A stretch of 10,681 bases of DNA from Rhizopus sp. PT2906 (GCA_025529335.1 JAMYHX010000831.1:1-10681); one strand, 5' to 3'. Numbered from the stretch's first letter, positions 1 through 7,911 are shown. Program-made: numbers and translations. Notes: generated from the sequence alone by a model not told the origin.

Positions 1-98
1 ACATCAGCTGCAGAGATGGCAATACATAGTGCACTTAGTGAAATAAGAAGGAATAAAGACGCTGTGTAAAGGTAATGCGGCCACTTGGCAGAATTCAT
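1..98 (-). CDS. N-terminus of a secreted or membrane protein (partial at left edge)
   Basis: The frame opens at the ATG at 98-96 and stays open to the window edge: 32 codons plus two bases. The peptide starts MNSAKWPHYLYTASLFLLIS and continues as a long hydrophobic stretch (about residues 9-29) ending in small residues (AISAAD). This is the form of a signal peptide or N-terminal signal anchor, with a plausible cleavage site after Ala 29-31. The sequence just upstream on the coding strand is C/T rich (about 123-137), like the other genes here. The mature protein lies outside the window, so no function can be assigned. Confidence rests on the start context and the signal sequence only. Confidence 0.6.
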   Translation of the reverse strand, partial: MNSAKWPHYLYTASLFLLISLSALCIAISAAD

Positions 99-413
99 TT
101 GTAAATTAAAAAAGAAAAAACAAAGGAAAGAGGGGGAAGACACAAAACATTAAATCTAAAACGGGAAATTGAAAATAAAAATTAAGCCAATCAACAACAC
201 AAAAAATTGGATAGTTTGATATGGTGAGTCCGACAAAGTAATAGTGCAAAAACACAAAGATAATTAACATACCCGTAAAAATCTAAACTTTCACCAAAGG
301 AAGAACCGTGTTTGATACGACGATTAGATTACAGTAGGATTCTATCCTGGAATAGCCTTAATTCTGGGATGCTACACCTACCCATCAAGGGTTATGACAG
401 AATCGAGATCTGA
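99..413. other. Intergenic region: promoter of the leftward gene and end of the relic
   Basis: No gene seen. The part near 105-140 is A/G rich on the plus strand, so C/T rich on the coding strand of the leftward gene, and probably belongs to its promoter. The 9-bp word GGAATAGCC occurs at 349-357 and again at 442-450, on either side of the truncated end of the neighbouring relic. Confidence 0.4.
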
Positions 414-1816
414 TTAAGTTCGTATGAAAACTCTCAACCCAGGAATAGCCAGAAGGTTGGTGCTATCAATCGTAATATTTCGCCACTTGAATGATGGTAT
501 TGGGAATAATGAAAATAGGCGAGGAAAGCATGTGGTGCTTTCAAATAATTGGTCGTTGCTTTTCTTGTACTGTTCTTCATAGCCTTTCAAAATTTCTTTA
601 AGAAAAACAAACACGATCCTGGTGAACGTGGCAGAGATACTTTATTCATTGGCCTTTGTATGTCAATATCAGACAATTTTTTTTTACATATTACGTCAAT
701 ACGTTGTTTTTCCAAATCAGTAATGGTATTAACAGCATTTTCTGGCCAGAGAGAATCACCACCGCAGACTAACGGGTAAGAGTAGCATTTGACAAATTCT
801 TGGAAAACTTTATTATTTTGCGGCTATGTAATAGCAATAATAAAAAATGCTGTTAGTATATAAGAAGAATGTTTAAACAAGTATTGTATAAAGAAAGTGT
901 GGACCCTTTGGACGAATGTCTCTACAATTGTGTTTTTATAACATGTTGCTATTTCTTGGCATGCCGTCGACAAACTTCGGGCGTATCCATTCACCAATGT
1001 TTTTGTGTATATCATATTGCTGAATCTATTTTTGAAGCTATTCCTTGCTTCAACAAGGTCCGTAGGAACTGTATAAACATCTTTGTTATTGTTTTTCCCA
1101 TGACAAGTTGACTAAAAATTCGCTTTGAATATATGCATAAGGTTGTCGTTGCTCGAGTTTGTATGTGTGATTATAAAGTAGTTGACAAAGATTCGTGCTC
1201 GTACTATCAAGTGTCGAATATATCTCGCGCATAGATTCATAATCTTACTTGTTACTAAATTTTCATACGGCTCCCTCAAAATTGATGACAACTTTACTTT
1301 TCTTGTAATTGCAATGTAGGCTCCAAGCATATTATCAACTTCTTCGGCTTTAGTAAGTTTGTGATCTCGGAACAAAGGCGATCTGTTTGAAAAGTGACCT
1401 TTCTCTTTACAAGAGTTATAGATGATAATGCCTTTAGGTTTTTCGTCTTCTTTATTGGCTTTTTTCTTTTTCTTTCTAAGCTCCTGCTTTTTGTGTTTCG
1501 CTCATTCTTTTGCTTTTAGAGCCAACTCAACGTAATATTTGTTAGTTTCTTTGCAAAGATGTCTTTATTGAGCTTTGTATAAAATTACTTTAACGTATTT
1601 CAGGATCATGCTTTACGCATCGACTGTCCTTTTCATGCTCTCTTTCTCCGCAGCCTTCACAAACTAAACAACAATAACAATAACAATAAACAACTGTATG
1701 TATTGCATATAGAAGAAAAATAAAACTTGGTTATTCAACCTACCTATTGCCTCTGCTTTGGCTTTTTTATGATTGCAAATTTGCTCGATAATCGTATGTA
1801 TTTTATCTTTGTTCAT
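414..1816 (-). pseudogene. Decayed zinc-knuckle mobile-type protein, N-terminal part only (copy 1)
   Basis: A degraded gene can be followed through several exons. Exon 1 is 1816-1744, starting MNKDKIHTIIEQIC. An 80-nt intron (1743-1664, GTAGGT to TTTAG) leads to exon 2 (1663-1595), which carries a zinc-knuckle-like C-x2-C-x4-H-x5-C motif (CEGCGEREHEKDSRC). A 46-nt intron (1594-1549) leads to exon 3, with a Lys-rich stretch and a second, damaged motif near 1411-1370. Further down the frame reads NMLGAYIAITRKVKL, then LCARYIRHLIV, then a WPE segment, and near the end LFSLFPIPSFKWRNITIDS. In-frame stops lie at 1504-1502 and 1114-1112; that at 826-824 could instead be a 3' splice site, since CTAAC precedes it. 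A frameshift lies near 605-615. I associate the FPIPSFKW-R-ITIDS type motif with large Mucoromycota proteins of Fanzor/IS605 OrfB-like type, from memory only. The RuvC-like catalytic part is absent, so this is a truncated relic. Confidence 0.55.
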
Positions 1817-2092
1817 TTGTGCTTGTGTCTCGTCTTTTTTCGGCTACATGGATTTCCTTTTCTGGCTTTAATGTCGGTGATTAAAATAAGCTACTTCAAT
1901 GCCTCTCTCTCCTCTCTCAATTCTACGGCTTGAATAAAAGAGGTAGCGATATGTATGCAAAGTACACATGGGATGATCATAGAATGAAAGAAGAGGGAGA
2001 GAGAGAGAGAAATGGCATAAAAAAAAGAGGAAGGATAGGATGAATATTGTAAAAAAGGGAGAACAAAGAAAACAAAGAGCTGATAAATGTGA
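1817..2092. other. Intergenic region between copy 1 and the 2141 gene
   Basis: No convincing gene. It holds a C/T run at about 1901-1919 and a GA tract at about 1988-2011. The GA tract is pyrimidine-rich on the minus strand and may be the old promoter of the minus-strand relic, which starts at 1816. Confidence 0.4.
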
Positions 2093-2133
2093 CTCTTTTT
2101 TTTCCTCTCTTTCTCTCTCTCTCTCTCTCTTTC
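2093..2133 (+). promoter_or_regulatory. CT-rich tract just upstream of the 2141 gene
   Basis: A T/C-only stretch, mostly (CT)n, ends 7 bases before the ATG at 2141. Fungal genes often carry coding-strand pyrimidine tracts near the transcription start. Its position fits a 5' leader or core promoter element. It is also a microsatellite, so its length is probably variable. Confidence 0.5.
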
Positions 2134-2140
2134 GTCCATA

Positions 2141-2834
2141 ATGTCGAAATCAAATAATGCAGTCAATAGCATCGTCAGTGATCTCATGCGTGCAGCAGCT
2201 GGTGCCGGTGCCAGAAATGTATCAGATGAAGATATTGATAAATATGTGGCAGACTTAATATTAAAAGAAGCCGAAGAAAAACGTAAAAAGTATCAAGAGG
2301 TGGGCATACAAGCCTATCAGCCTGTTACGTAAGAAAGTAAATTACTCCTCTTTTGGTGTTTATTGAAAGCAGCCTATTAGAAGGAAGCCGAGACCTAATA
2401 CAAGGTTTTTACTTAATGTCGTAAAGGCAACTGATAGTCATAATCAAGCAGTCCTTCGTGCCAACGAAAGAAATATTAATAAATTAAGAAAAGATCGACT
2501 AAAGAGAGAAGAAGAAACAAGGAGGTCCCATGATGACAGCGATAGTCCTCATAAAAGGAAGAGAAGTAGTAGTGATGATAGTGATGATGATCGTACAAGT
2601 AAAAAGTCGAAAAGAAAGGATAGCTCGAGAGAAAGGCTACCAGAGAAAAAGGAAAAGATAAAGTATCGAGGAAGAGGTAAAGTTCGAATTGAATGTCCTT
2701 CTATGGACAAGTATTTTTCGTCAGAATATGACCCTTTATTGGATGGCAATGATGATGATGATGATAAATATATGACAGCAAATGAATATAGGAAAAAGCA
2801 TAAAAAGAAGAAGAAGAAGAAGCATGATGAATAA
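2141..2834 (+). CDS. Highly charged nuclear-type protein of a conserved but uncharacterised family
   Basis: Two exons, 2141-2328 and 2381-2834, with a 52-nt intron (GTAAG to TTAG) give 213 aa; the codon for Thr63 is split. Residues 28-60 (DEDIDKYVADLILKEAEEKR and on) form a charged helix. RPNTRFLLNVVKATDSHN (67-84) is a block I recall from uncharacterised fungal nuclear proteins and, more loosely, from animal NKAPD1 (C11orf57). Residues 97-157 alternate K/R and S/D clusters (likely nuclear localisation and casein-kinase type sites). MDKYFSSEYDPLLD (171-184) is a second conserved-looking block, followed by five Asp and a C-terminal run of seven Lys. No catalytic domain is visible. A role in RNA processing or chromatin is a guess from composition. 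The start follows a CT-rich leader. The stop lies 3 bp from the stop of the convergent CENP-W gene. Confidence 0.8.
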
Positions 2835-2837
2835 ATA

Positions 2838-3179
2838 TTATCCACGATATTTCTTTAACACATTCTATATGCAAAATCATATTAGTGTATCTCCCCCCAT
2901 TAAATCTATGAGTCATACTTCTAATGCTTCCATAATATCTGATCGATTAACAGCCGAGTGATTCTTCTTTAACGAGGTTGCTTCTGCTGATTTAGCGAGA
3001 TCTTCCATAAAACAAAGAAAGTCCAAATAAATCTATACAATCTTTGGTTGGTCTGACCCTCTTCTTTATTGTTTATTGTTTATTACAAGCAATTCAACAT
3101 TGGGCGCCAACTTCATTCCGCCTAGTTTTTTTGTAATGATCTTTCTCAACTTTTCGCGATCAAATTCGTCAGATCTCAT
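2838..3179 (-). CDS. CENP-W-like histone-fold kinetochore protein
   Basis: Three exons: 3179-3087, 3032-2919 and 2864-2838. Both introns are 54 nt: 3086-3033 (GTAATA to TATAG) and 2918-2865 (GTATGA to ATATAG, with an ACTAAT branch-like site). All junctions keep frame and give 77 aa. Helix 1 is around residues 6-19 (FDREKLRKIITKKL), followed by KLAPNVELLIYLDFLCFMED (23-42), then the RSDIMEAL helix and the end NVLKKYRG. Human CENP-W has the same layout: a basic helix, an LRL...DLLVHLNxLLF-type central helix, and a C-terminal (K)VILKKSRG. CENP-W pairs with CENP-T in the CENP-T-W-S-X complex at centromeres. At 77 aa it is slightly shorter than the human protein (about 88 aa), lacking part of the basic N-terminus. 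A pyrimidine tract precedes the ATG. Other small histone-fold proteins are possible, but the LKKYRG tail favours CENP-W. Confidence 0.78.
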
Positions 3180-3210
3180 AAACAAAAGAAAAAGGAAATA
3201 CGGCTGGCAT

Positions 3211-3409
3211 TCAATGTGAAAAACTTTGTGTTTCCTTGGAAACTTTGTTGATGAGAGAATCTAGAATGCTACTACCATTAGCAATTAGCTCTGTAACCCG
3301 TATTTCATTTTGGTAACAAAAGCTCAATTCTGCGGGCTAAATCAGAAACTGGATGATCCAAGATTCCTTCTTTTTCTTCTTCTTGACCATGTCCCACCAA
3401 TGTAGACAT
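3211..3409 (-). pseudogene. Frameshifted small coding remnant upstream of CENP-W, unidentified
   Basis: From the ATG at 3409-3407 the frame reads MSTLVGHGQEEEKEGILDHP and then VSDLARRIELLLPK before a stop. One frame over, the text continues as CYQNEIRVTELIANGSSILD and ends at TGA 3213-3211. Removing one T from the four-base run at 3318-3321 (minus strand) would join them through RIEL-CYQNE. So this is a one-base frameshift, a sequencing error, or a splice I cannot resolve; GATTTAG just before CCCGCAG could be a 3' splice site. The helical IE...NE...LI..G..IL..L pattern is faintly like Mediator subunit 11, which I cannot confirm. The end lies only 31 bp before the CENP-W ATG, which argues against a fully independent intact gene. 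Confidence 0.35.
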
Positions 3410-3542
3410 CGATATACTTTCTAGATGTCTTTTCTGTCGTATGATCCTATACGTCCTCACTGTGGCAAATCATCCATTATGTCTCCTCATGGCCTCACTA
3501 TGTTACCCCCCCTTCACAACTTAACCAAGTGGGTCATACAAA

Positions 3543-3552
3543 TATATAAAAG
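3543..3552 (+). promoter_or_regulatory. TATA-box-like sequence
   Basis: TATATAAAAG is a strong TATA match on the plus strand, about 110 bp before the plus-strand open stretch at 3653-3955. No start codon with a convincing frame follows at the expected distance, so its function is uncertain. Confidence 0.25.
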
Positions 3553-3652
3553 CGCTGGAGATCTTTCTATATTTTAAAAAAGGGAGGTGCTACCATACCA
3601 TCTCATCATTGTTCGATCATTTACATAAGATGCATATGCAAAGATGATTTAG

Positions 3653-3955
3653 ATTGTCGAATTCATCAATGATTTTTTCTTTCAGCAAAACCTTTCAAAA
3701 CACATCTTTATAGTTTACGACCATCTTTATCCAGATCTTTTGAAATATCATCATGAGCCCGTTGCTCGTGTGAAACTCGAGGTTTTGTTGACTATCATTG
3801 GTTTATGCAACTTTCTGGTTTGCAAAAAGTTGCGGGTGGGATGCTTTAAAAGGGATGTCATTTTAAATTTATATGTAAAATCTCTCAGTAGAATATATTT
3901 AGCCATATCAGAAACTATAGTAACAAGACATTGTATGATAACTATAGAAAAATAG
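3653..3955 (+). other. Open reading stretch, possible exon or gene remnant
   Basis: The frame is open from just after TAG 3650-3652 to the stop at 3953-3955. It reads IVEFINDFFFQQNLSKHIFI, then VYDHLYPDLLKYHHEPVARV, then KLEVLLTIIGLCNFLV, which looks protein-like. It has no ATG near its beginning. A good 3' splice signal (TTTTTTCTTTCAG, ending 3685) sits inside it, so it could be an internal or last exon starting at 3686. No upstream exon was found and I do not recognise a family. Confidence 0.28.
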
Positions 3956-4240
3956 ATTGCTGACCGAGTAATACCAAGACGTATTTCTTAACAGTGGTTA
4001 ACAAGTTGTACACTATTCATGAATCGTACTTAAAAAAGCATAAAAATGGCCAACAACAACCAAGGAAAGGATTACATGTGTTGATTTGATCTATTTTATC
4101 ATGGCTACAAACATAGCGTGACCATTGATTGGGGGAAATCAAATTACCTGTTAAAAAAGAATACAAAAACTCCGAGAATCCCTTAATGCAATAGTACAGC
4201 GGAAGATTTTCCATATTCACAAGCATGAATTTAAAGAGCT
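3956..4240. other. Intergenic region upstream of the coiled-coil gene
   Basis: No supported gene. A minus-strand reading frame crosses this region (4283-4017), but its N-terminus is read out of the GA/C microsatellite and the rest has no recognisable features. Confidence 0.4.
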
Positions 4241-4281
4241 CCCCCCCCCCTCTCTCTCTCTTTTTTTTTTCTCTCTCTCTC
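4241..4281 (+). promoter_or_regulatory. C10-(TC)n-T10-(CT)n tract before the coiled-coil gene
   Basis: A continuous pyrimidine tract: ten C, then TC repeats, ten T, then CT repeats. Further C/T-rich sequence runs to about 4318, ending 18 bases before the ATG at 4336. The orientation (pyrimidines on the coding strand) matches the other genes in the window. Confidence 0.45.
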
Positions 4282-4335
4282 ATTTACGTTATCTCTCTTT
4301 CGCTTCCCTTTCCTTTTTAATAGAAATATACATAA

Positions 4336-4790
4336 ATGAAGATCAGTTATCATAAAAAGCGTAACAATAAGCAGTTTCATAAATCGATTTCGTTAATAGA
4401 AGAAAATGACAAATTAAAGGTAGCCAAGACAACAACAAGAAGAGTAGCAAGCTCATGCCGTTAATCATAGGATGAATTAGACCAATTAAAAAAGGAAGCT
4501 TATAAAGAGCTTCAATCACAAATAGATAGCTATAGCAATAGCTTCATTAGCCATATGCGGCGGATAGAGAAAGGTCATCAAGAAAAGGATGATGATCAAG
4601 TACAAGAACTTGTGGAACTATTTCGAACAGGTGGATCTATCAAGGACTACAGCACTCTTGTAGAATGGGAATTGTGCAAGGTAATACATACAAAAAGTGT
4701 GTATGTGTGTGTGTATATATATTAACAATTCATATGAAGCAACCAACGACTTACTTTGATAATCATGGTGAATGTGGGGATTTATGGTAA
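4336..4790 (+). CDS. Small coiled-coil protein, unidentified
   Basis: Three exons: 4336-4419, 4471-4680 and 4740-4790. Introns are 51 nt (GTAGCC to CATAG, with a TTAAT branch-like site) and 59 nt (GTAATA to GAAG, containing a GT/TA microsatellite). All junctions are phase 0 and give 114 aa. The N-terminus is basic (HKKRNNKQFHK). Leucines at 20, 27 and 34 are spaced as a short zipper, and the helix continues to about residue 60. A charged linker (EKDDDQ) leads to a second helix (VQELVELF, 72-79), and the C-terminus reads VEWELCKQPTTYFDNHGECG. It is not a normal bZIP, because the N-x3-A basic signature is missing. I do not recognise the family. The acceptor of intron 2 (GAAG) is weak, so the last 16 codons are the least certain part. 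It converges on the bZIP gene, 29 bp away. Confidence 0.6.
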
Positions 4791-4819
4791 AAAAAAAAAC
4801 TATCCTTTTATTATTGTTT

Positions 4820-6380
4820 CTATATATTGGTCGAAAGGGTGTTCATGAGTTCCATCATGGTTCCTAATTTATCAATTAAATATATATATACACATACACA
4901 CATTTGTAAACATACCTATACTAGGCGATCGAGTATCCCTTGAATCTGAGGCGATGTTGTATAGAGAGTAAGGTTCGGTTTGATCATCTACCATGCTCGG
5001 ATGATTAGGTGAACCAAAGTCAAATCCACTCGAAAAGTGATTCATATCCAATGGTTGTAAAGTAGGCATACCAGCTGTCATCTGTGAGAATACATCGTCT
5101 GTCCAGACCGTTTCGTTTGTACTATGTGGGGTATCATGATTTGCTTCTTCTGGTGGTCCTTCAGGTTGAGCGCCCGCAGTAATATCTGGTAATCCCTTTA
5201 GTCTTCTCCATGCATTTGTGCGGTTCACATCGTAGTTGATGGTAAGATACCAAAACTCATGAAAGAATTCTGCAGGCAATTCCCAATTTGCACTCATTGT
5301 AGGATCGCTACCGTGACAGACTGCACCGTTCAGAAGCATGGCAAAGCATCGATCATAATTCATGATATCTCGAAAGATAATCATTCTGTCTCTCATGTGA
5401 GGCGTAGGCACTAAATCAATGCGTGGGTCATGGGGGATAGCCAGCTGTAAGATCGTCGGCTGAAGCCGGGCTGCGGACTTGCCCACATGGGTCAGTGTGG
5501 ATTGTACACGAAGTTGAAGGCGGATATGCTGGATGGCGCTCAGACTGGAAGGATCTCGTTTCTTCGTATCCTCCCGTTTATCTTTTGAATCGTCACGCAT
5601 CCAGTCATGCATACTCTCGTCATCCTCTACTTTTACATCATATTCGTCTTGTTCGTTCTCTTCACCATCATCATCTACTACTGTTGATTGATATTCCGCA
5701 TGCTGCTGTTCAGGTGAATCACCCTTGGGTACATTGGCAAAATGAGCAGCCATCGTCGGCTTGAGGTTGACGTTATTTTTTGTGTATGCATTCACATAGG
5801 CCTCTATCGCGTGAGGCTGTGTCTTTGCCATTTCACTCAATGCTTCCTCTGTTAGGTAAGGTGAGTGAGGGGGTATATGAATATGGTGATGTAAACAAAC
5901 AAATTGAAGTGTAAGCACGACGCCCTTGAGATACCAATTCTCTGCACGATAGGCGTCCATCTTGCTCTTGGTCTGATGTAGTTCCTTAAGGGCGCTATTT
6001 CGCTGCTCTCGTAGCTGTCGAATCGTGCCTTCTAAATCGCGTAAATGCTTTTCCTTTCGTTCACGAAACGCCCTTTGTGCCGCTCTGTTCTGTGCCTTAC
6101 GAAGCGCAGGTGATGCTGGATTGGGTTTTCTACCGGGCTTCTTTCTTATTTTGATCGGCTGTCCACTTTCGTCTATTTGTTGTTGTTGTTGCTGTTGTTG
6201 TTGCGGTAGAGAAGATAGGACAGGTGGTATATTGCTTACATAAATGGCTGCCATATTATTATTATTGTTGTTGTTATTATTATTATTTTGTTGGTTCATA
6301 AAAGAAGGAAATGGTGTTTGTGAATTCCAATCTCGTTGTTGTGAAAAGTTCTCCATGATGTGTTTGTCAAAATGTTCCAT
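4820..6380 (-). CDS. Pap1/Yap1-type bZIP transcription factor with DUF3425-like C-terminus
   Basis: Exon 1 (6380-4916) and exon 2 (4863-4820) are joined across a 52-nt intron (4915-4864, GTATGT to TTAG), giving 502 aa. An Asn-11 run (32-42) and a Gln-9 run (60-68) come first. KIRKKPGRKP (77-86) is a basic, AT-hook-like or nuclear-import element. RKAQNRAAQRAFRERKEKHL (94-113) is the bZIP basic region with the N-x2-A-Q-x2-F-R signature of the fungal Pap1/Yap1 class, followed by a zipper of about 30 residues. An acidic stretch (235-257) may activate transcription. Residues about 305-395, with HDPRIDLVPTPHMRD and GSDPTMSANWELP, match the layout of the DUF3425 domain often found after fungal bZIPs. 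Cysteines occur only at 162, 345 and 355, so the cysteine-rich redox domains of Yap1/Pap1 are absent. It should bind DNA as a nuclear dimer; target genes are unknown. A CT-rich leader and an E-box dyad lie upstream. Confidence 0.92.
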
Positions 6381-7225
6381 AAAGGAAAAAGAATATATAT
6401 ATGTGTGTGCTTGAGTGAAAGAGAGAGAGGAAGGGAGAGAGAGAGAGAGAGAAAAGGGTAAAAAGCTACAGACAAGTAGAGAACTTTGTTAATAATTTGA
6501 ATTCACACGTGAATTTATTTTCCCTTTCCTTTCCCCTCCTTTCAACGTCGCACTCGGTCAATTCTGAAGTCAAGTTGTATCTTTTTTTAGTTCCTTTTTT
6601 TTGGCTTTTAGGTCGTCTTGAAGGTTCTCTTGCTTCAAAATGAATATTGATTTAAAGTGATATAGTATGCGTGTGGATATAAGCATTGATTCATTGTATG
6701 GCGTAGTGACTGCTGCCATTCGTTGTAAGTGATGGAAGTGTATTTTGCGGGGAATAACAATAAAAAAGACAGAGTCAATTTAAAACCACACAATAAAAAG
6801 ATGTGAAAGAGAACGCATCCTCTCTTTTCCCCTTCTTTTTTTACACTCTTTTACTATTTTTGTTTGTCTCTTTTAATAAAAAAGAAGGGCGGAAGGCATA
6901 AAAGGTTACATAACTTTAATTCTGTTCTGCCAACTGTGAATGGTTACCATGTTTAATCTCCTCTCCTAGGCACTCAAAACGGATATTTATTTTACCAGTT
7001 TATTACAATGTATGAACCTTCAGACTCAAAAAAATACCTGTCGAAACTCAAAAAACCTTGGTAGATTTCCTTTTTGAAAAAGTATTTTTAACCTGTCAGC
7101 CCAAAAATACCTTAAAAACTACAGTAGTAATAGCCCTCAAAGTCTCATCTGTAACTCATAACATTTGATCTCCTTGACTATAAAATAGGCTTTCCAAAAA
7201 GTAAAATAGAATATAGGAAAATATT
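6381..7225. promoter_or_regulatory. Long upstream region of the bZIP gene
   Basis: About 845 bp without a supported gene. On the bZIP coding strand it starts with a C/T tract (6421-6453). An E-box dyad lies at 6500-6515 and further C/T-rich stretches at about 6520-6600 and 6820-6880 (the latter pyrimidine-rich on the plus strand). From about 7020 to 7110 there are loosely repeated words such as ACTCAAAAAA and AACCTGTC. A 21-codon plus-strand ORF starting near 6668 has no visible support. Confidence 0.45.
6500..6515. promoter_or_regulatory. E-box CACGTG inside a perfect inverted repeat
   Basis: AATTCAC-AC-GTGAATT is a perfect 7+7 inverted repeat with a 2-bp centre, and CACGTG sits at 6506-6511. 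It lies 120 bp upstream of the bZIP ATG. CACGTG is the classic bHLH core and is also bound by some bZIPs. Function is inferred from the motif only. Confidence 0.4.
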
Positions 7226-7468
7226 ATGGGGAAAGAGAGGCATTGTTTATTATGGTTATTTTTTCTTTGTATTTTATAATCACGCATTGTGGTATGGCCA
7301 GTTGACGTTACCAGTTACGCCTCCACATTCTCTATTTATCTAAAAAAATCAGCAAAAGAATCGTCTTACTCGTCTTGGCTATTAACAGCTGCCCAACTGT
7401 TTCCGCCATATGATTACTTCGACTTTGTAAACACCTTTGTTGAAAACAAGAAACGTGGTAATAAATAG
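7226..7468 (+). pseudogene. Short ORF with hydrophobic N-terminus interrupted by one stop
   Basis: From ATG 7226 the frame reads MGKERHCLLWLFFLCIL, meets TAA at 7277-7279, then continues open for 62 codons (RIVVWPVDVTSYASTFSIYL, later SSWLLTAAQLFPPYDYFDFV) to TAG 7466-7468. The text after the stop looks protein-like. An intron could remove the stop, but the best GT...CAG option (GTATTT to GGCCAG) is only 33 nt, too short for this genome. No family recognised; it may be a relic belonging to the accessory region to its right. Confidence 0.25.
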
Positions 7469-7630
7469 TACATGAACGCGATGAAAAATGCTTTAATCGA
7501 TGCAAAAGGGAGAAGAAAAACATAAAATTGCTCAAAAAATTAACAAATTTAACGTAATAGTCTGCCTTATTCAACTACATATTTATTAGACTAACACTAC
7601 ATGCACCAGAAAGTAGGCCAATGCCTTGGG

Positions 7631-7720
7631 GCGCTACCTATGTTGTCACTATACAACGTCATACTACCAAAGTTTCTGCCTAACCTAAGGCTGTCCAGTT
7701 CACTCTCTCCAATATAAAAT
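7631..7720 (+). repeat. Diverged direct repeat, copy A
   Basis: This stretch aligns without gaps over its first 70 bases with 8514-8583, about two thirds identical by hand count, including the 12-base word TAACCTAAGGCT and a later AATATAAAAT. On the plus strand it can be read as LPMLSLYNVILPKFLPNLRL, which parallels the reading of copy B. It ends in a stop at 7708-7710. It is probably the 3' end of an old copy of the family gene to its right. A minus-strand ORF (7821-7597) also covers it, so orientation is not settled. Confidence 0.5.
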
Positions 7721-7911
7721 ATGAATTTATCATAATTACACGCTCCCGCAGTATTGATCTTATTTTTGGTGCATGTAGTGTTTTCCAGTTTATTATTAAT
7801 CAATGTCTCTACTTCTTTCATTTTAAGACTAAAAGCATCAAGAAATCAGCGTTTGGCAAAAAGTACGAGCAGTATTGGTGTAGTCGATAGGAGTCTGAAT
7901 CCCAAGAAAGA

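Noticed and set aside
1727..2187. Plus ORF 1727-1933 and minus ORF 2187-1891
   Set aside because: Composition comes from C/T and GA tracts and intron sequence of the relic. No start context or motif was found.
2549..2916. Minus-strand ORFs opposite the 2141 gene and CENP-W
   Set aside because: They are Ser/Phe/His-rich antisense readings of the Asp/Lys/Arg-rich exon and of repeats. The real minus-strand gene here is CENP-W in spliced form.
4017..4283. Minus-strand ORF of 88 codons
   Set aside because: Its first residues are translated microsatellite (MREREKKKRERGGG) and the rest shows no motif. The tract fits better as the leader region of the plus-strand gene at 4336.
5495..6243. Two plus-strand ORFs inside the bZIP gene
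   Set aside because: They are shadows of the bZIP coding strand, with a poly-Cys run that is only the antisense of the Gln tract.
7332..7821. Minus-strand ORFs 7574-7332 and 7821-7597
   Set aside because: The first has no recognisable content. The second covers repeat A, but copy B of that repeat has stops on the minus strand and an open plus-strand frame, so plus is more likely.
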